A program made the translations under genes and the position numbers. DNA of 64,000 nucleotides from Tetrastigma voinierianum (Eukaryota > Streptophyta > Magnoliopsida > Vitales > Vitaceae). Below the pieces are notes generated by a model that searched no databases, was not told where the DNA came from, and was given only the letters and a program-made list of their open reading frames with translations. The stretch is from assembly GCA_016808115.1 (NCBI GenBank), contig JAEQBH010004676.1, positions 1-64,000 of the forward strand, written 5' to 3'. Below are positions 20,630-32,316 of this stretch, in pieces. How positions within the stretch are numbered: position 1 is the stretch's first letter; every line of letters begins with the position of its first letter.

Positions 20630-21822
20630 ATCCCAACGTACTCCCCGGAGACTGTCAAAACGAAGGAACGCTTGACAAGGACGATGGAGGTAAAGAGCCG
20701 ACCCCTCATCATAAGGGAAAAGAGGAACGATCTTGGGAATAGCGGTTCCAGGATATCCAACAAGAGCTCAGCCACATGAAAGAGGTGGTAAAAGTTCAAG
20801 CCCCAAATTCAAACTAATCCTGCTACAGCCGAGGTGTTACACTTCCCTCCCAACAGTTCAATGCCGCAGATCGAAGCGATGGAATGAAGGACCCCATAAA
20901 ACCACCTCAACACCTACAAGAACCGTGGGATGGAGCTACATGGATACCAAGACTCAGGAGATGTAGAGCCTTGCCATCACTCTGGGGAAGGCTCGACCTT
21001 GGCATGGTCTCAACAGCGCCCCGCCACCTCACCATCCTTCAAGGAGCTCTCCATTGCTTTCGTGTCCCCACTGATTCTGAGTCCTGATGTACGGTCGAGC
21101 TACCACCCGTTGGATCGTGAAGGTCCTCAAGAAAACTTGAGGTCCTATGTCCAGAGGTTCAACTTGGAGTCGCTAAGGGTGGACATCTAGAATGAAAAAT
21201 TCGCTATCACCTCCTTTATAGCCGGGCTAGGCATACAATCCAAAGACCTAATGTTCTCCATCTCGAAGAACCCTCAGGCAAGCATGGCCGAGGTGCTCGC
21301 CAAAGCCGAAAAGTACATCAACGGCGAGGAGGCCCTTATGTCTAAGCGAGGAAGCTCTTCCGCGCAAAAGGAGAAAAGCAAGGATGAGAAAAAGTGGGAC
21401 CGAAGCCCCAGGAGACGAAGAGACAGAGACAAATCCCCACGTAGAAGGTGGAAGATGTAGATCAATCTCAAAGAGAAGAGGTAACCAAGGACCACTTGGG
21501 TCCAACTCGCCCTGCCGCACCCGCGGTATCCACCTCAAAGAAGCTCACCTCCCTGACTCCACTTTATCTTAAGTCCCATAATGAGGTAACAACATGAGAA
21601 GTTTTTAAGATGGTCATCTCAAATGAAGACGGACCCAGCCAAAAGAGACATGACCAAGTATTGTGACTTCCATAGAGATCACGAACATCGGACATATGAT
21701 TGTATTCAATTGAAAAAAGAAATTAAATTCTTAATCCGACGTGGACATCTCCGCCGTTACGTGGCACCTGAAGATCACAACCAAGCACCTCCTCCACCAC
21801 CTCGTCAGCCGGCCCCTACTTA
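20630..21822 (+). pseudogene. Tat-like gag, C-terminal part
   Basis: It continues gag after S1: QDIQQELSHMKEVV (about 20750), FKELSIAFVSPL and RSYVQRFNLESL (about 21040-21180), GLGIQSKDL, a basic SPRRRRDRDKSPRRR tract (about 21400-21450) and the zinc-knuckle-like CDFHRDHEHRTYDC (about 21660-21702), followed by a proline-rich linker. Several frameshifts and a stop at 21188 interrupt it. The knuckle binds genomic RNA in active relatives. Confidence 0.85.
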
Positions 21823-21839
21823 GCATCAACAACCTCTGG

Positions 21840-22432
21840 GAGAGATCAATGTGATTTACGAGGGGTTCGTCAACGGTGGGGAGTCTAGTTCAACCAGGAA
21901 GGCCCACCTACGCAGCTTCAGATCAAGGGAGACACTAGAGGTGCAAGTCGTGTCGAAGCTCCCTCGATTAGATACCACCATAACCTTCTCGGATGCTGAC
22001 CTGGAAGGCTGCCAACACCCCCATTATGACCCGCTAGTGATAAGGGCCATCGTGGCCACAAAACAAATTCATAGGTCCTCGATCGACACCGAAGCTCGGG
22101 CCGACATCATCTTCACGTCGGCATTTTACAAAATGGGCATTGGAAGAGAGAAGCTTGAACCTAAGAACGTCTTATGTGGATTCCGAGAGAGTAACGCTCT
22201 GACAGATAACCAGCTCACTTGTAGACTTCAGCGCTGCGCCACAACAACGACAAAATTCTCATCGAGGCCCCATCGGGCGACAACATGTTACAGGTACCTT
22301 CCTCAACGCCATAAGGGCCATCTCCTCCGCCTATCATATGGTCACACCCCTATAGAAAATTCGGGCAGAAAGGTCCAGAGATCAGCAGATAGCTTTGAGC
22401 ATTTGGCGCTAATGAAGCGTAGCGGTTGACAA
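21840..22432 (+). pseudogene. Tat-like protease
   Basis: An open frame of about 190 codons starts near 21851. IYEGFVNGGESSS is the Tat-type gag-PR junction (usually I.GG...GG.SS). Residues YDPLVIRAIVA precede the active-site segment IDTEARADIIF (about 22082), where the family has D-[TS]-G-[SA]-SADI; the glycine is replaced by glutamate. MGIGREKLEP is the usual downstream flank. It would cut the polyprotein in active elements. It is probably dead here. Confidence 0.82.
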
Positions 22433-22905
22433 ATAAGCCCACGGGATGAGCTCGATATGAGAGACAAATTGACAATCACCAACACCAAAAGTGAGATTAG
22501 GAACCAAAGAGTCTTGACGACCGCCTGGAACACTCACCTACATTGGATCCAAGCTAGCCGAAGACGTCAGAGACCTTCTCATCCACTTCTTAAAACAGAA
22601 TGTGGAAGCATTCGCTTGGAAGAAAGAGGACATGGGAGGAATTAACCCAGCAGTCATCACCCACAAACTAAACGCACCCTTTCCAAACCTCGTCAAACGT
22701 AGTTGCCAAGCTTCCACCCCGAGATATTTAAGCGATTAAAGAAGAGGTCAACAAACTCCTCCAAGCCCGAGCTATCCGGGAAGTAGATTACCCCGATTGG
22801 CTGGCTAACGTAGTTCTTGTCAAAAAAGAAAATGGAAAATGGCGACTCTGCATTGATTTTACTGACATCAAGCGAGCCTACCCAAAAGACGCTTTTCCTC
22901 ACTGA
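22433..22905 (+). pseudogene. Tat-like RT, N-terminal stub
   Basis: The linker (about 22433-22700) leads into EEVNKLLQARAIREVDYPDW, NVVLVKKENGKWRLCIDFTD and PKDAFP (about 22743-22902). These are RT blocks before the catalytic centre. Sequence after PKDAFP no longer follows RT, so the catalytic YxDD, RNase H and integrase are missing. Confidence 0.88.
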
Positions 22906-22948
22906 CGATTCTCATATGACGCCACCCACAACAGCTCCAGTCATGACC

Positions 22949-23295
22949 TCTGACCAGCTTTACTAAGAAGATTCCCAGAAGATTAGCTAATTCAACAAGA
23001 AGATGAAAATGTTTGAAGACCTGCACATACTCACAGAACAAGATCTATTGAGTGAACTGTGTAAATGCAGAATTCATCATTATGTTTGTGATAGAAGTTG
23101 AAACTATTCCTTTTTCTTCAGTTGAAACTGAAGTTTAAAAGGATGCTGCTATCTCCTTTTCAAGTTTCAAGCTGGGATAAAGTTGTGGTTTGAATAAGAA
23201 AAATGTCCTTAAAAATAAAGCTCAATTATTTGAAGACAAACAATTCTTTCTTCTCTTTTCTTGGGGACAAGCAAAATTTTAAGTTTGGGGGAATT
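22949..23295 (+). mobile_element. Athila 3' untranslated fragment with polypurine tract, upstream of the 5' LTR
   Basis: It matches 61553-61893 (for example CTAATTCAACAAGAAGATG, CTCAATTATTTGAAGA and GACAAGCAAAATTTTAAG), which is the internal sequence just before the 3' LTR of Athila-1. It ends in the polypurine tract AAGTTTGGGGGAATT (23281-23295). A normal 5' LTR should not be preceded by this. It therefore belongs to a second, left-truncated copy sharing the LTR. Confidence 0.88.
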
Positions 23296-23454
23296 TGATG
23301 AGTCCAAAAACTCATTTTATTTTAATCCATTTTTCTGAAGTATTTTGCAAGATAAGTATTGATTCATATGCAGAAACATGGATATCTTACTCAAATTCAA
23401 TTTTGCAGAAAATTACAGCATAATCGAAGGTTCCAGCAAAACCAAAAGAAAGTG

Positions 23455-24690
23455 GGCCTCAAAGCGTAAATGAGGTCGCACTTAAAATGGGAGTCGCAAT
23501 GAAGCTCATCATCAGCTTCGCTATTTCCAGGTCATGACATCACCAAGACTAGTCTTGAGAGAGAAATAGAAGGCTTTATCAAACTAGTCGGGACTTGGAA
23601 ATTAAGGCTACGACCAGAAATACTAAGGCAGCCGCAATAGAAGTTATGTAATTAAGAAATAAAGTGGTCGAGACTCACATAAATATTCATAGAATCTTAG
23701 GTCGCGACACCATACTGAGGTCGCAACGCCAATTTGAAGACAACTGAGGTCGTGACGCCAATCTGAGGTCGCGACGTTAATCTGTTGATGAAGCCACAAA
23801 TGAGGTCTCTGCACTAAAATTTGAAGTTGCAACTAGTTCTTAAATGAAGGACTCAACTTGAGGTCGCGACGTGCTGTTCAAGTCGCGACATGAAACTGGA
23901 TTGAGAGTCACAACATGGAGTTTGAGGTTGCAACATGAAGCTGGGCCAAACGAAGTCCCTGCAAGAAAATTGAAGTTGCGACCACTTATTTGGTTAAGGA
24001 CCTCAAAGGAGGTCGCGACCAATCATTCAGGTCGCGACCTAAATGAAACACTAAGAAGTAAAAATCCAGGTCACGACTATGTTTGAGCAACTGGGACCAA
24101 ATGCAACCAGAACAGAGTAACCATGAGGTCGCGACACCATCTTGAGGTCGTGACTTAAATAGAAGGTGTAATGAAGAAACCGGTTGCAACTAAGAGTTGA
24201 GGTTGCAATTTAAGAAAGGCATAAGTAAAGGAACATCGAATTAAGTATTAAGGTCGCAACTTAAATTCAGAACATGTGAAGGCAGAAAACAAAAAAAGGA
24301 GGTCGCGACCTGAAGAAGTATTGAGCAGTCAAAAATCCAGGTCGCAACCAGAAAAAGGAAGTCACGACCTAGAGTTAAGGCAAGAGGAACTTAAATGGTC
24401 GCGACTCTAAAAATGAGGTCACGACGCATAATGTAACAAGGAAAGAAGTCCCGACTAATCGAAGTGGTGACAATAAAAACAGGTCGCAACCAAAATCGAG
24501 GTTGCATCGCAGAATGCAAGAGAAAGGGAACGAGGTCGCGACATGGAACCCGGGTCAAGGTCGCGACTATAATTGATGTTCACCACTACTCAAAGTACAA
24601 TTTATGAAGGAACCAAGTCACGACCGAAGTTATCGCCCGCACTGGACGAGTGCAAATGAAACTAGGTCAACATCATTGAGGTCGCGACAT
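23455..24690. repeat. GTCGCGAC palindrome array in the Athila-1 5' LTR
   Basis: About a dozen exact GTCGCGAC copies (for example near 23700, 23773, 23863, 24011, 24031, 24127, 24301, 24399, 24534, 24559 and 24680), and at least as many variants such as GTCACGAC, GTCGTGAC, GTTGCGAC, GTCGCAAC and GTTGCAAC. The core usually sits in AGGTCGCGACC, itself a palindrome. Spacing is irregular (15-100 bp). Confidence 0.92.
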
Positions 24691-25425
24691 GAGACAAAGA
24701 GATCATTTCTTTTCGTTAGTAAAACTTAATTTGGAGCTTTTTGAAATTAGGCCCATTTTCTTTGACAGCTTATAAATATCTTTGAAGAATAGTAAAAGTA
24801 GCTTCAAATTCTCGAGACACCAGAACGGGAGAGGAGAAGGACTCATTGTATATTTTAGAGTAGATTTTTCTTTCTTTTTATTTTCTTCTTTTCCTGATCT
24901 AAACCAATGAACCGTAGAAATGTCAAGCTAGATTTAATTTCTCGATTTTCTTTATAAAATGTCGCTCGAATTTAATGGATTCTAGACAAATTTCTTGAAT
25001 TCGTTTTTCTCAGTTTATTACAATTACAATGGGTGTATCTGATCAATGATCTATTGTTGGTTGTAATGCAAGATGAACGCAGCCTTCGGGCTAGATCGAT
25101 TTACCTTAGTTACGCCTTTTCGCAGAATTTAGGAGAAATAATTTATGACGGGATTTCATTTGATTGATGTTGTTCTTGAACTCCATCAGCCTCAATGATA
25201 GTACCGAACACGCTCGCTGAGTGTTTCTCGCTTCACTTCAGAGGCCCTCTCGCGTGACACGTAGTTGAGACTTCCGAGAGCTTCGAGACCACTGCGGGGT
25301 ACGCTAGGACTACCATTGATGAACTACTAAGCTCTGAGGGTTCATTTCGAGAAATTCCCCTTTCACTCATAATTGATGTTGGAGGGGAGCATTTATCAAT
25401 ATAAATAATCAGAGATTTCACCTTA

Positions 25426-28156
25426 TGTAACGCCCCAAAAATACCCTAGAATTTTTATAATAATTTTATTATATATTCTGGGTATGAATTGAGTCAAACT
25501 CGTTATTCCAGTAATTTGATAAATTGATAATGAATTTTGGAAAGAGGAGCATATGATTGAATATTATATAAATTGAGAAATGTATTGAACTGAAATAAAC
25601 CCAAGTGAAAAAGTAAAATGTGGAAATTTATAAAATGATAACTCATAATAATTGTTATAACACAGATGTTTAAGTGAAAACTCTGATAAATGAATGGCCA
25701 AAAAAGTATAATAGAGACCCAAAATGGAAAATTGGATTTATTGGGTGGCAAACAAGGCTTCATGGAATTTAGGTGACTTAAGACAAAAATGGGAATGAAA
25801 AGGGTGTAGCCAAACATGGCCTTACACTTGGAAGAGAGTTTTAAAAAGACCAAAATGTGGGTCTTAAGGCTCATATTATGAGCAATCCCGCATTCGGGGA
25901 GAGAAGAGGAAGAAAAGAGGAGAAAAAGCTAGGGTTTGTTAGGGAGGATTAGTCTTGGTCAGGGTTTGCTTCCATTTCTTGCTCCTAAGAGACCAAACAC
26001 CATACAAGAAGAGATTGGAAGAGGTTCAAGGTAAGAAAAATCAAAACCCTAACCTCATATTTTGATTTTGATTTTGGAAGAAAAGTCCTACCTTGAGGGA
26101 AATAGATTTTCATTGATTCTAAACCAATTTTGGAATTGTTTTGAAGTGATTCCATGGTGGATTTTTGATATGGGAAGTATTGGAGAAGATTGGTGGATGA
26201 AAATGTAAAAATGCAAAACCCGAACATTCCCGGTGCGAAAACGAGCAACTGCACGCCAGTCGTCGCATCGCACACCTTGTGCAACAATGGGCACCGGCAA
26301 CCTCAGATCGCAGATAGGCTGAACCCGTAATTCCACACCCCACGGGAGCAACCCAGACCTAGACAGTCAAGGCCGCACGGCATGCAGTTCCAGCCAGCTC
26401 CCATTTTGACATGTTTTCACGTTAAGTCCCGTTCAGATACCGATGTCTAGTGGACCCTAAGAAATGATTAATGGGGTTCACTCAAGGTTAGAGCTAGGTG
26501 AAAAAGTATCACACTGCCGCCTACTAAGCTTAAACTTCCGCGTAGACTTAAGTGTCTTAACCCAAGCACTTTTAACAAAATAAATTTGTAATTCACTAAA
26601 GCTAACAATTGTTTATCCACTAAGAGTGGCGTGAATGTGATTGACTAGGGACGGGTGATGATCGCCTAACCTAGGACCGAGATCGAAGAGAAGGAAGCTA
26701 AATTCGACAGCTTCGGTTTGTTCTTTGACTCTATCCTTAATTCAAGTATTTTGGTAGTTTACCAATTAACTATGAATGAGTACATGAATGAGTATGTGAT
26801 ATAATTACGTAGATTGAGTATATCTTTGAAAAGATAATACGAAAAAGGAATATGAAATGTGATAATTGAAAACCGAATGAAAAGTGAATGATAAAAAGGA
26901 CGGATTCATCAAACGAACTGGCCGAAATTCAGAACTGAATGATATATCAATGAATCATCGACGGATGCACCCAATTGGCATCATTACAAAGGCACCCCAA
27001 CATTCCAATGTCCTACCTCATGATGCACAAACTCCGCATCCGTCATGATGGCGTATGGCATTGAAGAAATGTCCCACTGGGCGGATGTACTAATCGACAT
27101 CCGCTGCGATGGCGTATGACATTTAATTGATACCTATGTGTCGGGATGTACCCAAACGGCATTCGCATGACGGGAGACCAATAAGTGATACCACGCGCCT
27201 GATGCACCAAACGGCATCCGCCAGCGACGGAGACCGAATAAGTGATACCACGCGTCGATGCACCAAACGACATCACCATGATGGGGAGATAGAATTGTTA
27301 AAATGTATGCTAATATTACCAAATGATAATACGCTGCGGATTCATCAAACGGAATCGCCGTAAATTGTGAATTTAATAGTCAAGGTGAAATAGCCAACAT
27401 TGACGAAAGTGTACGAGATTTTTGCGAATATGCTTTTAAATCTCTCATGAATTGATTAGAATGAATTCGTTGCATTGAAAAATGCATGATATGATATGGT
27501 AAATGATTTGTATATTGAAAGCATGCGAAAATGAATAACATGAGTATATGTTGATATATTAGGTATGGTTCAATGATAAATGCATGCCGAGTTAAATTGA
27601 ATATCGAATAGAATCAGATAGGAACCACCTGCTACGAAAATGCTTACGCGGTAGTTTTAACTATGCGCAGTATCGGTAGCAAATAAAAGAAGGCCAAGAT
27701 CACAAGCAATGTTGCAGTCAGAGAGTACGGCGTATAAGTGTATAATTCGTAATTTTGCATATCATCTTTTGAACAATGAAATAGAACAAAAGCATAAACC
27801 CTAAACTTGATTTTCAGATATCATTTTGAAAAGGGCATAGAATGCCTTTCCTTGTAAATGTATTTTGTTAATGTTTATGGGCTTACCGAATTGCTTTGAA
27901 TTTGTAAATGATTATGGGCTTGCCCAAAATTGAAATCGCTTCCACAACTAAATGAATTAATAAACACTTACAAGATAAATGAAAACGCCTAGTAACCGGT
28001 CTGCTCGATCCGCATTCGGTCATGGACCGGGATTCGGTCGCACAACTTTACAAAAGAAAATTTAATAACACGGAAAATAAAAAGCAATAAACCGAAAGGC
28101 CCTCGAAGTTTTGCCTCGGGACGCTTATCCAGTCGGACTGGCTTCGGGTTGCTACA
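25426..28156 (+). repeat. Solo LTR S2 (Tekay/Del-like, 2.7 kb)
   Basis: A 2,731-bp LTR starting TGTAACGCCCCAAAAATACC and ending GGGTTGCTACA. The perfect duplication CCTTA is at 25421-25425 and 28157-28161. It interrupts the Athila-1 5' LTR. It is the only member of the three in plus orientation. It includes a tandem array at 26940-27360 and has no coding content. Confidence 0.95.
26940..27360. repeat. Tandem array inside S2 (units of about 56-61 bp)
   Basis: Units with GATG(C/T)ACCAAACGGCATCCGC begin at about 27084, 27145, 27201 and 27257, separated by spacers with GTGATACCACGCG. Flanking copies are more degenerate. Confidence 0.85.
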
Positions 28157-28952
28157 CCTTAATCTAAAGGGGAATTCCCAACCTCGTGTTAGCTGAGATT
28201 TGATCAAGGGAAGGGAAGAACCATTAGATTTAAAGGATGAGTCATCAATTAGATGGTGGGAGTTTTGCAGTAACCCGGAGAAGGGAAGCAAAAGATCTGC
28301 AGTCTCAGGAAATGGGTATGAAGTATTGAGAAAGAAAAATACTCGTATCGAAGAAGCTCAAAAATACAAGTATCGGGTTAAATCCTTTTGTCTTTGAGAA
28401 AAGCAAGAGACCCTTAACCAAAGGAACATATGGAGAAATCCACTGCATTGTTAGGCAATCTTGGATAAATCCAAACCCATCAATAGAACAGAGCAAAGCA
28501 TTTAATGTAGGAATCGTTGTTTCACGTTATTTTGATAAGGTTCATTTCTCACAAGAAACCTATCTGTACCAAGAATTTCTGTTCTTATTTTTAGTCGTTA
28601 TAATTTACTTCCATTTTACATAATTGTTTATAGTCGATGATTGTTAGTTTCTAGATTAAACTCTCGCTATCCATTTTAAGTTTAAATAGCAAGGACCTTA
28701 GTCGGGTAGCTACATTTCCACTACACCGTGGAATGATATCCTGACTTACATCCAATTTACTTGTATGATCTCAGGCATTCTGCGCTGTTATAGACTAAAA
28801 TCGAAATTTGAATCCCGACACAAAAGGAACTTTATTCATTTAAAGCAAGTCTATCCAATTTTATCATAGATGCAAGAAAGAGTGTAAGGCCCCCGTAATT
28901 ATGTTAATTTTGAGGGGTTTTAGTCTATATAACCAAAGGCAAACAAGTTTTA

Positions 28953-28970
28953 TGGCGTCGTTGCCGGGGA
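28953..28970 (+). other. Athila-1 primer-binding site
   Basis: TGGCGTCGTTGCCGGGGA differs by one base from TGGCGCCGTTGCCGGGGA, the usual Athila site (complementary to tRNA-Asp in described relatives). Confidence 0.88.
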
Positions 28971-29289
28971 TTGAAAAGGTTGAATAGATCAATATTTTGA
29001 CAAAAGAGGGAAATGCTACTTTGGACATTTTTCTTAAATTTTGTAAAAGAAAAGACCAAAAGCACTTACAAGCAAAGGGTCAGACAAGCCATTGATCTTA
29101 GAAAGCCGTATTGAAAATATTTCTAGTTCCAATTGGGTCATTAAGCTAAGTGTATTTCACCCTCGTGGAGGTTCTTGAAATGCACAGAGGTTGTGACTCG
29201 CACTAGAAGGCCAAAGAAAATCGAGTTGGAACCCAACACCAGCAAGGAGCCAAGGAAGACTAAAAGAGAGAGAGAGCAACCCCATGTGA
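28971..29289 (+). other. Athila-1 leader
   Basis: Non-coding leader between the primer-binding site and gag. No feature recognised. Confidence 0.5.
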
Positions 29290-30760
29290 TGAAAGAAATG
29301 ACCGACAAATGAACAAAGGATGTAAGAAATAGGAAGGCCTTAAGCAAAGAGTACAATGGAGGATTTCTGGAGGCCTATCATTCAAGAAGAATACTCTACA
29401 ATCAGACAGCCTACTGTAGATGCCAATAACTTTGAACTAAAACTAGCCTTAATCACAATGGTACAACAGACCAGCTTTATCGGGCCATCCTAGCATCAGA
29501 GACCCTAACGAGCACTGGGTAGATTCTCAGATGGCAACATACCAAGCCAACGGTGTGGAGGCCAGAGCGACAGCTCGCATCTCTTCCCTTTTTCCTTAAG
29601 AGATATTGCATCCACATGGTATGAGTCATTACCATATGGTTCAGTTGATACCTGGGAAGAGCTGGTGGAAGCATACTTAGGCAGGTTCTTTCTTCCATCC
29701 CTCACTTCTGAAAGAAGAAGGGAAATCATGGGTGAGTCCAACAAGTGGAAGACGAGCTTATACATTGCCTTGGGAAAGATTCAAAAGGTTGTTGAAGAGA
29801 TGTCCAATGCGCGATCGATTTGAAGACTCAAACGGACAGTTAGTCTATCACTTTCAATGATACTTCAAAAGTATCATCAGGCTTCTGGCCGTGGAGCATT
29901 CAAGAGAAAAAAAGTGCAGAGGGAGGCAAGATCTGGATCAAGATCTAGAAAAATGCAACATGAAGGCTCCCTCTAAAACTTCAGAGAGCAACAGAAAAGC
30001 AAGAGGAAGTGGGGTCATTGAGCTAAACAAAATGACTGCCATGGAAGCAAAGCTAGATGCAATCATGCACAGATGGACAAACAAAGAAAGGAAATCAGAT
30101 CAAGCCATGAAATCGGAGCAGTAAAAGAGAGGGAAATGAGTAGTTAGCGCCGAGGTGCCAACTGAGGAGGATTCCTATGGGGTTGAGGAGGCTAAGTATA
30201 TGAATGAACCAAGAAGTTACCATTTCAAGCCAAATCCCAACCTGCCCACACACTACAATCCAGCATTGAGGAACCATGAGAACTTCATATGGGCGGAGGG
30301 AATACACAAAGGGTCATAAAGACAAGGGCGTAATCCCTAACAAGGATATATCCACCACCTAGGCTCTAGCAACAAAGAGCAAATGTGGAGAGAAAACAGA
30401 ATGATTATCGTGGTCGAGAAGGACCCAACCTCTTGAAGACTGGGTAAATGTTGTAGTTCATGGGGGATAACAAGAGGCTGCTACACCTCCATGAATAGAA
30501 ATTATCTGATTTAGAAGTTTTTAAATTCGATACTCAGATTTTTCAGAAGAATACAAGTGCCTCACTGAAGAACCTGGAAACACAAGTAGGGTAGCTAGCC
30601 CTGAATATGCAGACCCAGAACAAGGGTGCATTCCCAAGTGACACCCAAAAGAACCCAAAGGACTGCATGGCAGTTCAGTTGAGAAGTGGGAAAGAAGTGG
30701 GAAACAACAACAGAAAAGAGAGGAAGGAAGGGACTGAGGAAGAATAAGAAGAAACTGGAA
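29290..30760 (+). pseudogene. Athila-1 gag
   Basis: Recognisable blocks in order: FELKLALITMVQQ (about 29430), a W-x-ELVEAYLGRFF-like block (about 29650-29690), PWERFKRLLKRCPM (29770-29811), IELNKMTAMEAKLDAIMHRW (about 30020-30075), SYHFKPNPNLPTHYNPALRN (about 30213-30275), and the Athila-type C-terminus VGQLALNMQ, PSDTQKNPKDCMAV and QLRSGKEV (about 30585-30700). Many frame changes and stops. It would form the capsid of the virus-like particle. Confidence 0.85.
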
Positions 30761-31189
30761 AGGAAGAAAAGAAGAACATGCTACGTAAAAATTACGTAAG
30801 CAAGGGAAACAAGCACGTGACCAATGTACTCGAGAAGTCGGAGCGTAAAACGGTAAGGAGAAAAGCATGTTTACACACCTCAGAGCCATTTCCTCAGGCT
30901 CGTGTTAAGGAGTGGAAGAGCGCTTTCAAATTCTTGACATCTTCAAGAAAATAGAAATCAATATCCCTAGACAATCAGCCAAATGCCAAATTATGAAAAT
31001 TCTCAAGGAGATCGAAAGCAGTGTTGAAGATCACTGAGGAAGGAATCGTGAACTTGACTGCCACCCGCAGTGCAGTTATTTAGCAAAAGCTCCCTGCAAA
31101 AATGAAGGACCAAGGCAGCTTCACCATTCCCTGCTCTATAGGGAAATACAAATTCAAGAGGCCTTATGTGACTCAAAGCCAATATAAAC
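30761..31189 (+). pseudogene. Athila-1 gag-protease linker
   Basis: Degenerate sequence with a weak FKFLTSSRK-like stretch and IPCSIGKYKFKR near 31125-31160, the position of the protease N-terminus in Athila elements. The conserved D-[LT]-G active site is not readable. Confidence 0.5.
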
Positions 31190-31535
31190 TGATGCTCTAT
31201 CAAGGTGCAAGAGATTGAGCTCGGGGAACTCACCCCAATAGTAATCACATCATGTATATTCAGACAGACCATGGCACAACCAGAAGGTGTTCTAGAAGAT
31301 GTGCTTGTCAAAGTGGGGAAATTTATCTTTCTTGTGGATTTTGTGATCATGAAGATGGAAGAGGATACCCAAATTCCTTTGTAGCTAGGAAGACCCTTCT
31401 TAGCAACTGGAGCTGCCTTGATAGATGTGCAAAAGGGTGAACTAACCTTAAGGGTAAGGGAGGAAACAGTGCACTTTAACCTTAACAAGGGTTTGGAACA
31501 ACCTGATGTTGATGAAGCCATGGTCAGAAAACAAA
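31190..31535 (+). pseudogene. Athila-1 protease
   Basis: Contains MAQPEGVLEDVLVKVGK (about 31271), FIFLVDFVIMKMEED, LGRPFLATGAALIDVQKGEL (about 31384-31443) and TLRVREETVHFNL. In Athila these follow the active site and form the C-terminal half of the aspartic protease. One stop interrupts the frame before LGRPF. Confidence 0.85.
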
Positions 31536-31839
31536 AGAGTCATATCGTTGTTTAATTGAATTCGACAAATTCAACATTCTATCAATGAAATCGAGATGAA
31601 TCTTTATAGTATTCGAGAGTATTGATAATGAATTGTTGCCTCAGCCAGGTAAAAACAAAGAAAACAAATTTTTGAGCTTGAATGAAAATAGTCAAGAGCA
31701 TAAAGTGGCAAGAACAAAAAGCCACCGAACAAGAAACCAGCGCAGTAAGGGTTACATTGGAAGGACCGGGCCTAATCATTGAAATATGCTTTCTGTAACT
31801 TAAAAGGAAACCACAATCATCGCCTACATTGGATCGAAA
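31536..31839 (+). pseudogene. Athila-1 protease-RT spacer
   Basis: A degenerate segment with no conserved block, in the place where Athila polyproteins have a poorly conserved linker. Confidence 0.4.
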
Positions 31840-32316
31840 TTGTAGAATGTGCCGTTGAAAATTATGAGGAAGTACAAGGAAGCTCTTGCTTGGTCAAATG
31901 AGGATCTTAAGGGTATCAGTCCCTCCATTTGCATGCACAAGATATTGTTGAATGATGATGTAAGAACTTCTATTGAACACCAAAGGAGCTGAATTCGTGG
32001 ATGAAAGATGCTGTCGTAAAAGAGGTAATAAATGGTTGAATGCGTGTTTTATATATGCAATATCATATAGTCTGGGTGAGCCTACCCATGTGGTTCCCGA
32101 AGGTGTGGATTCACTATGATTAGAAATGGTCAATGAATTGATTCCAAGAACTATGATAGACGAGGTGTGCATGTATCATAGAAACTAAACACGCAACCAA
32201 AAAGGATCATTTTCCCGTCTCTTCATCGATCAAATGTTGATAGTTAGCAAGACACCCTCACTTCTATTTTTTTTATGGATATTCTGGATACAACCAAATT
32301 TCCATTACACCTGAAG
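31840..32316 (+). pseudogene. Athila-1 RT, N-terminal part
   Basis: The block LKGISPSICMHKILL (about 31903-31947) opens the RT. Degenerate copies of the WL-x-A-G-x-IY-x-IS and CMDYRKLN regions follow, then RLFIDQML (about 32216) and an FLDGYSGYNQ-like stretch in a changed frame up to the S3 insertion at 32316. It is interrupted by stops throughout. Confidence 0.85.

Larger units (their letters stand above)
16918..22905 (+). mobile_element. Tat-like Ty3/gypsy element, 5' part
   Basis: The order is LTR (16918-17535), primer-binding site (17539), gag (17591-21820, split by a solo LTR), protease (21840-22430) and the N-terminus of RT (22700-22905). Gag contains the CDFHRDHEHRTYDC knuckle and the RT start reads DWLANVVLVKKENGKWRLC, both typical of the Tat/Retand/Ogre clade. 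The element stops abruptly within RT and passes into Athila 3' untranslated sequence at about 22905-22949. The rest may lie beyond the window or be deleted. Confidence 0.88.
23296..28945 (+). repeat. Athila-1 5' LTR, interrupted by solo LTR S2
   Basis: It starts TGATGAGTCC right after the polypurine tract and ends AAAGGCAAACA before the primer-binding site. Bases 23296-25383 match 61894-64000. Without S2 and its duplication the LTR is about 2.9 kb. A TTATAAATATC TATA-like box is near 24771. Its first 1.4 kb holds the GTCGCGAC array. Confidence 0.88.

Noticed and set aside
23455..24690. GTCGCGAC array as CRISPR or a restriction-modification recognition cluster
   Set aside because: Spacing is irregular, spacers are part of an LTR repeated at 62050, and this is plant nuclear DNA without prokaryotic genes.
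25503..25874. Open frame of 123 codons on the minus strand as a membrane protein
   Set aside because: It lies within solo LTR S2; its counterparts in S1 and S3 have different frames, so it is not under coding selection.
31252..31440. Plus-strand open frame MYIQTDHG as a gene
   Set aside because: It is an out-of-frame reading of the Athila-1 protease.
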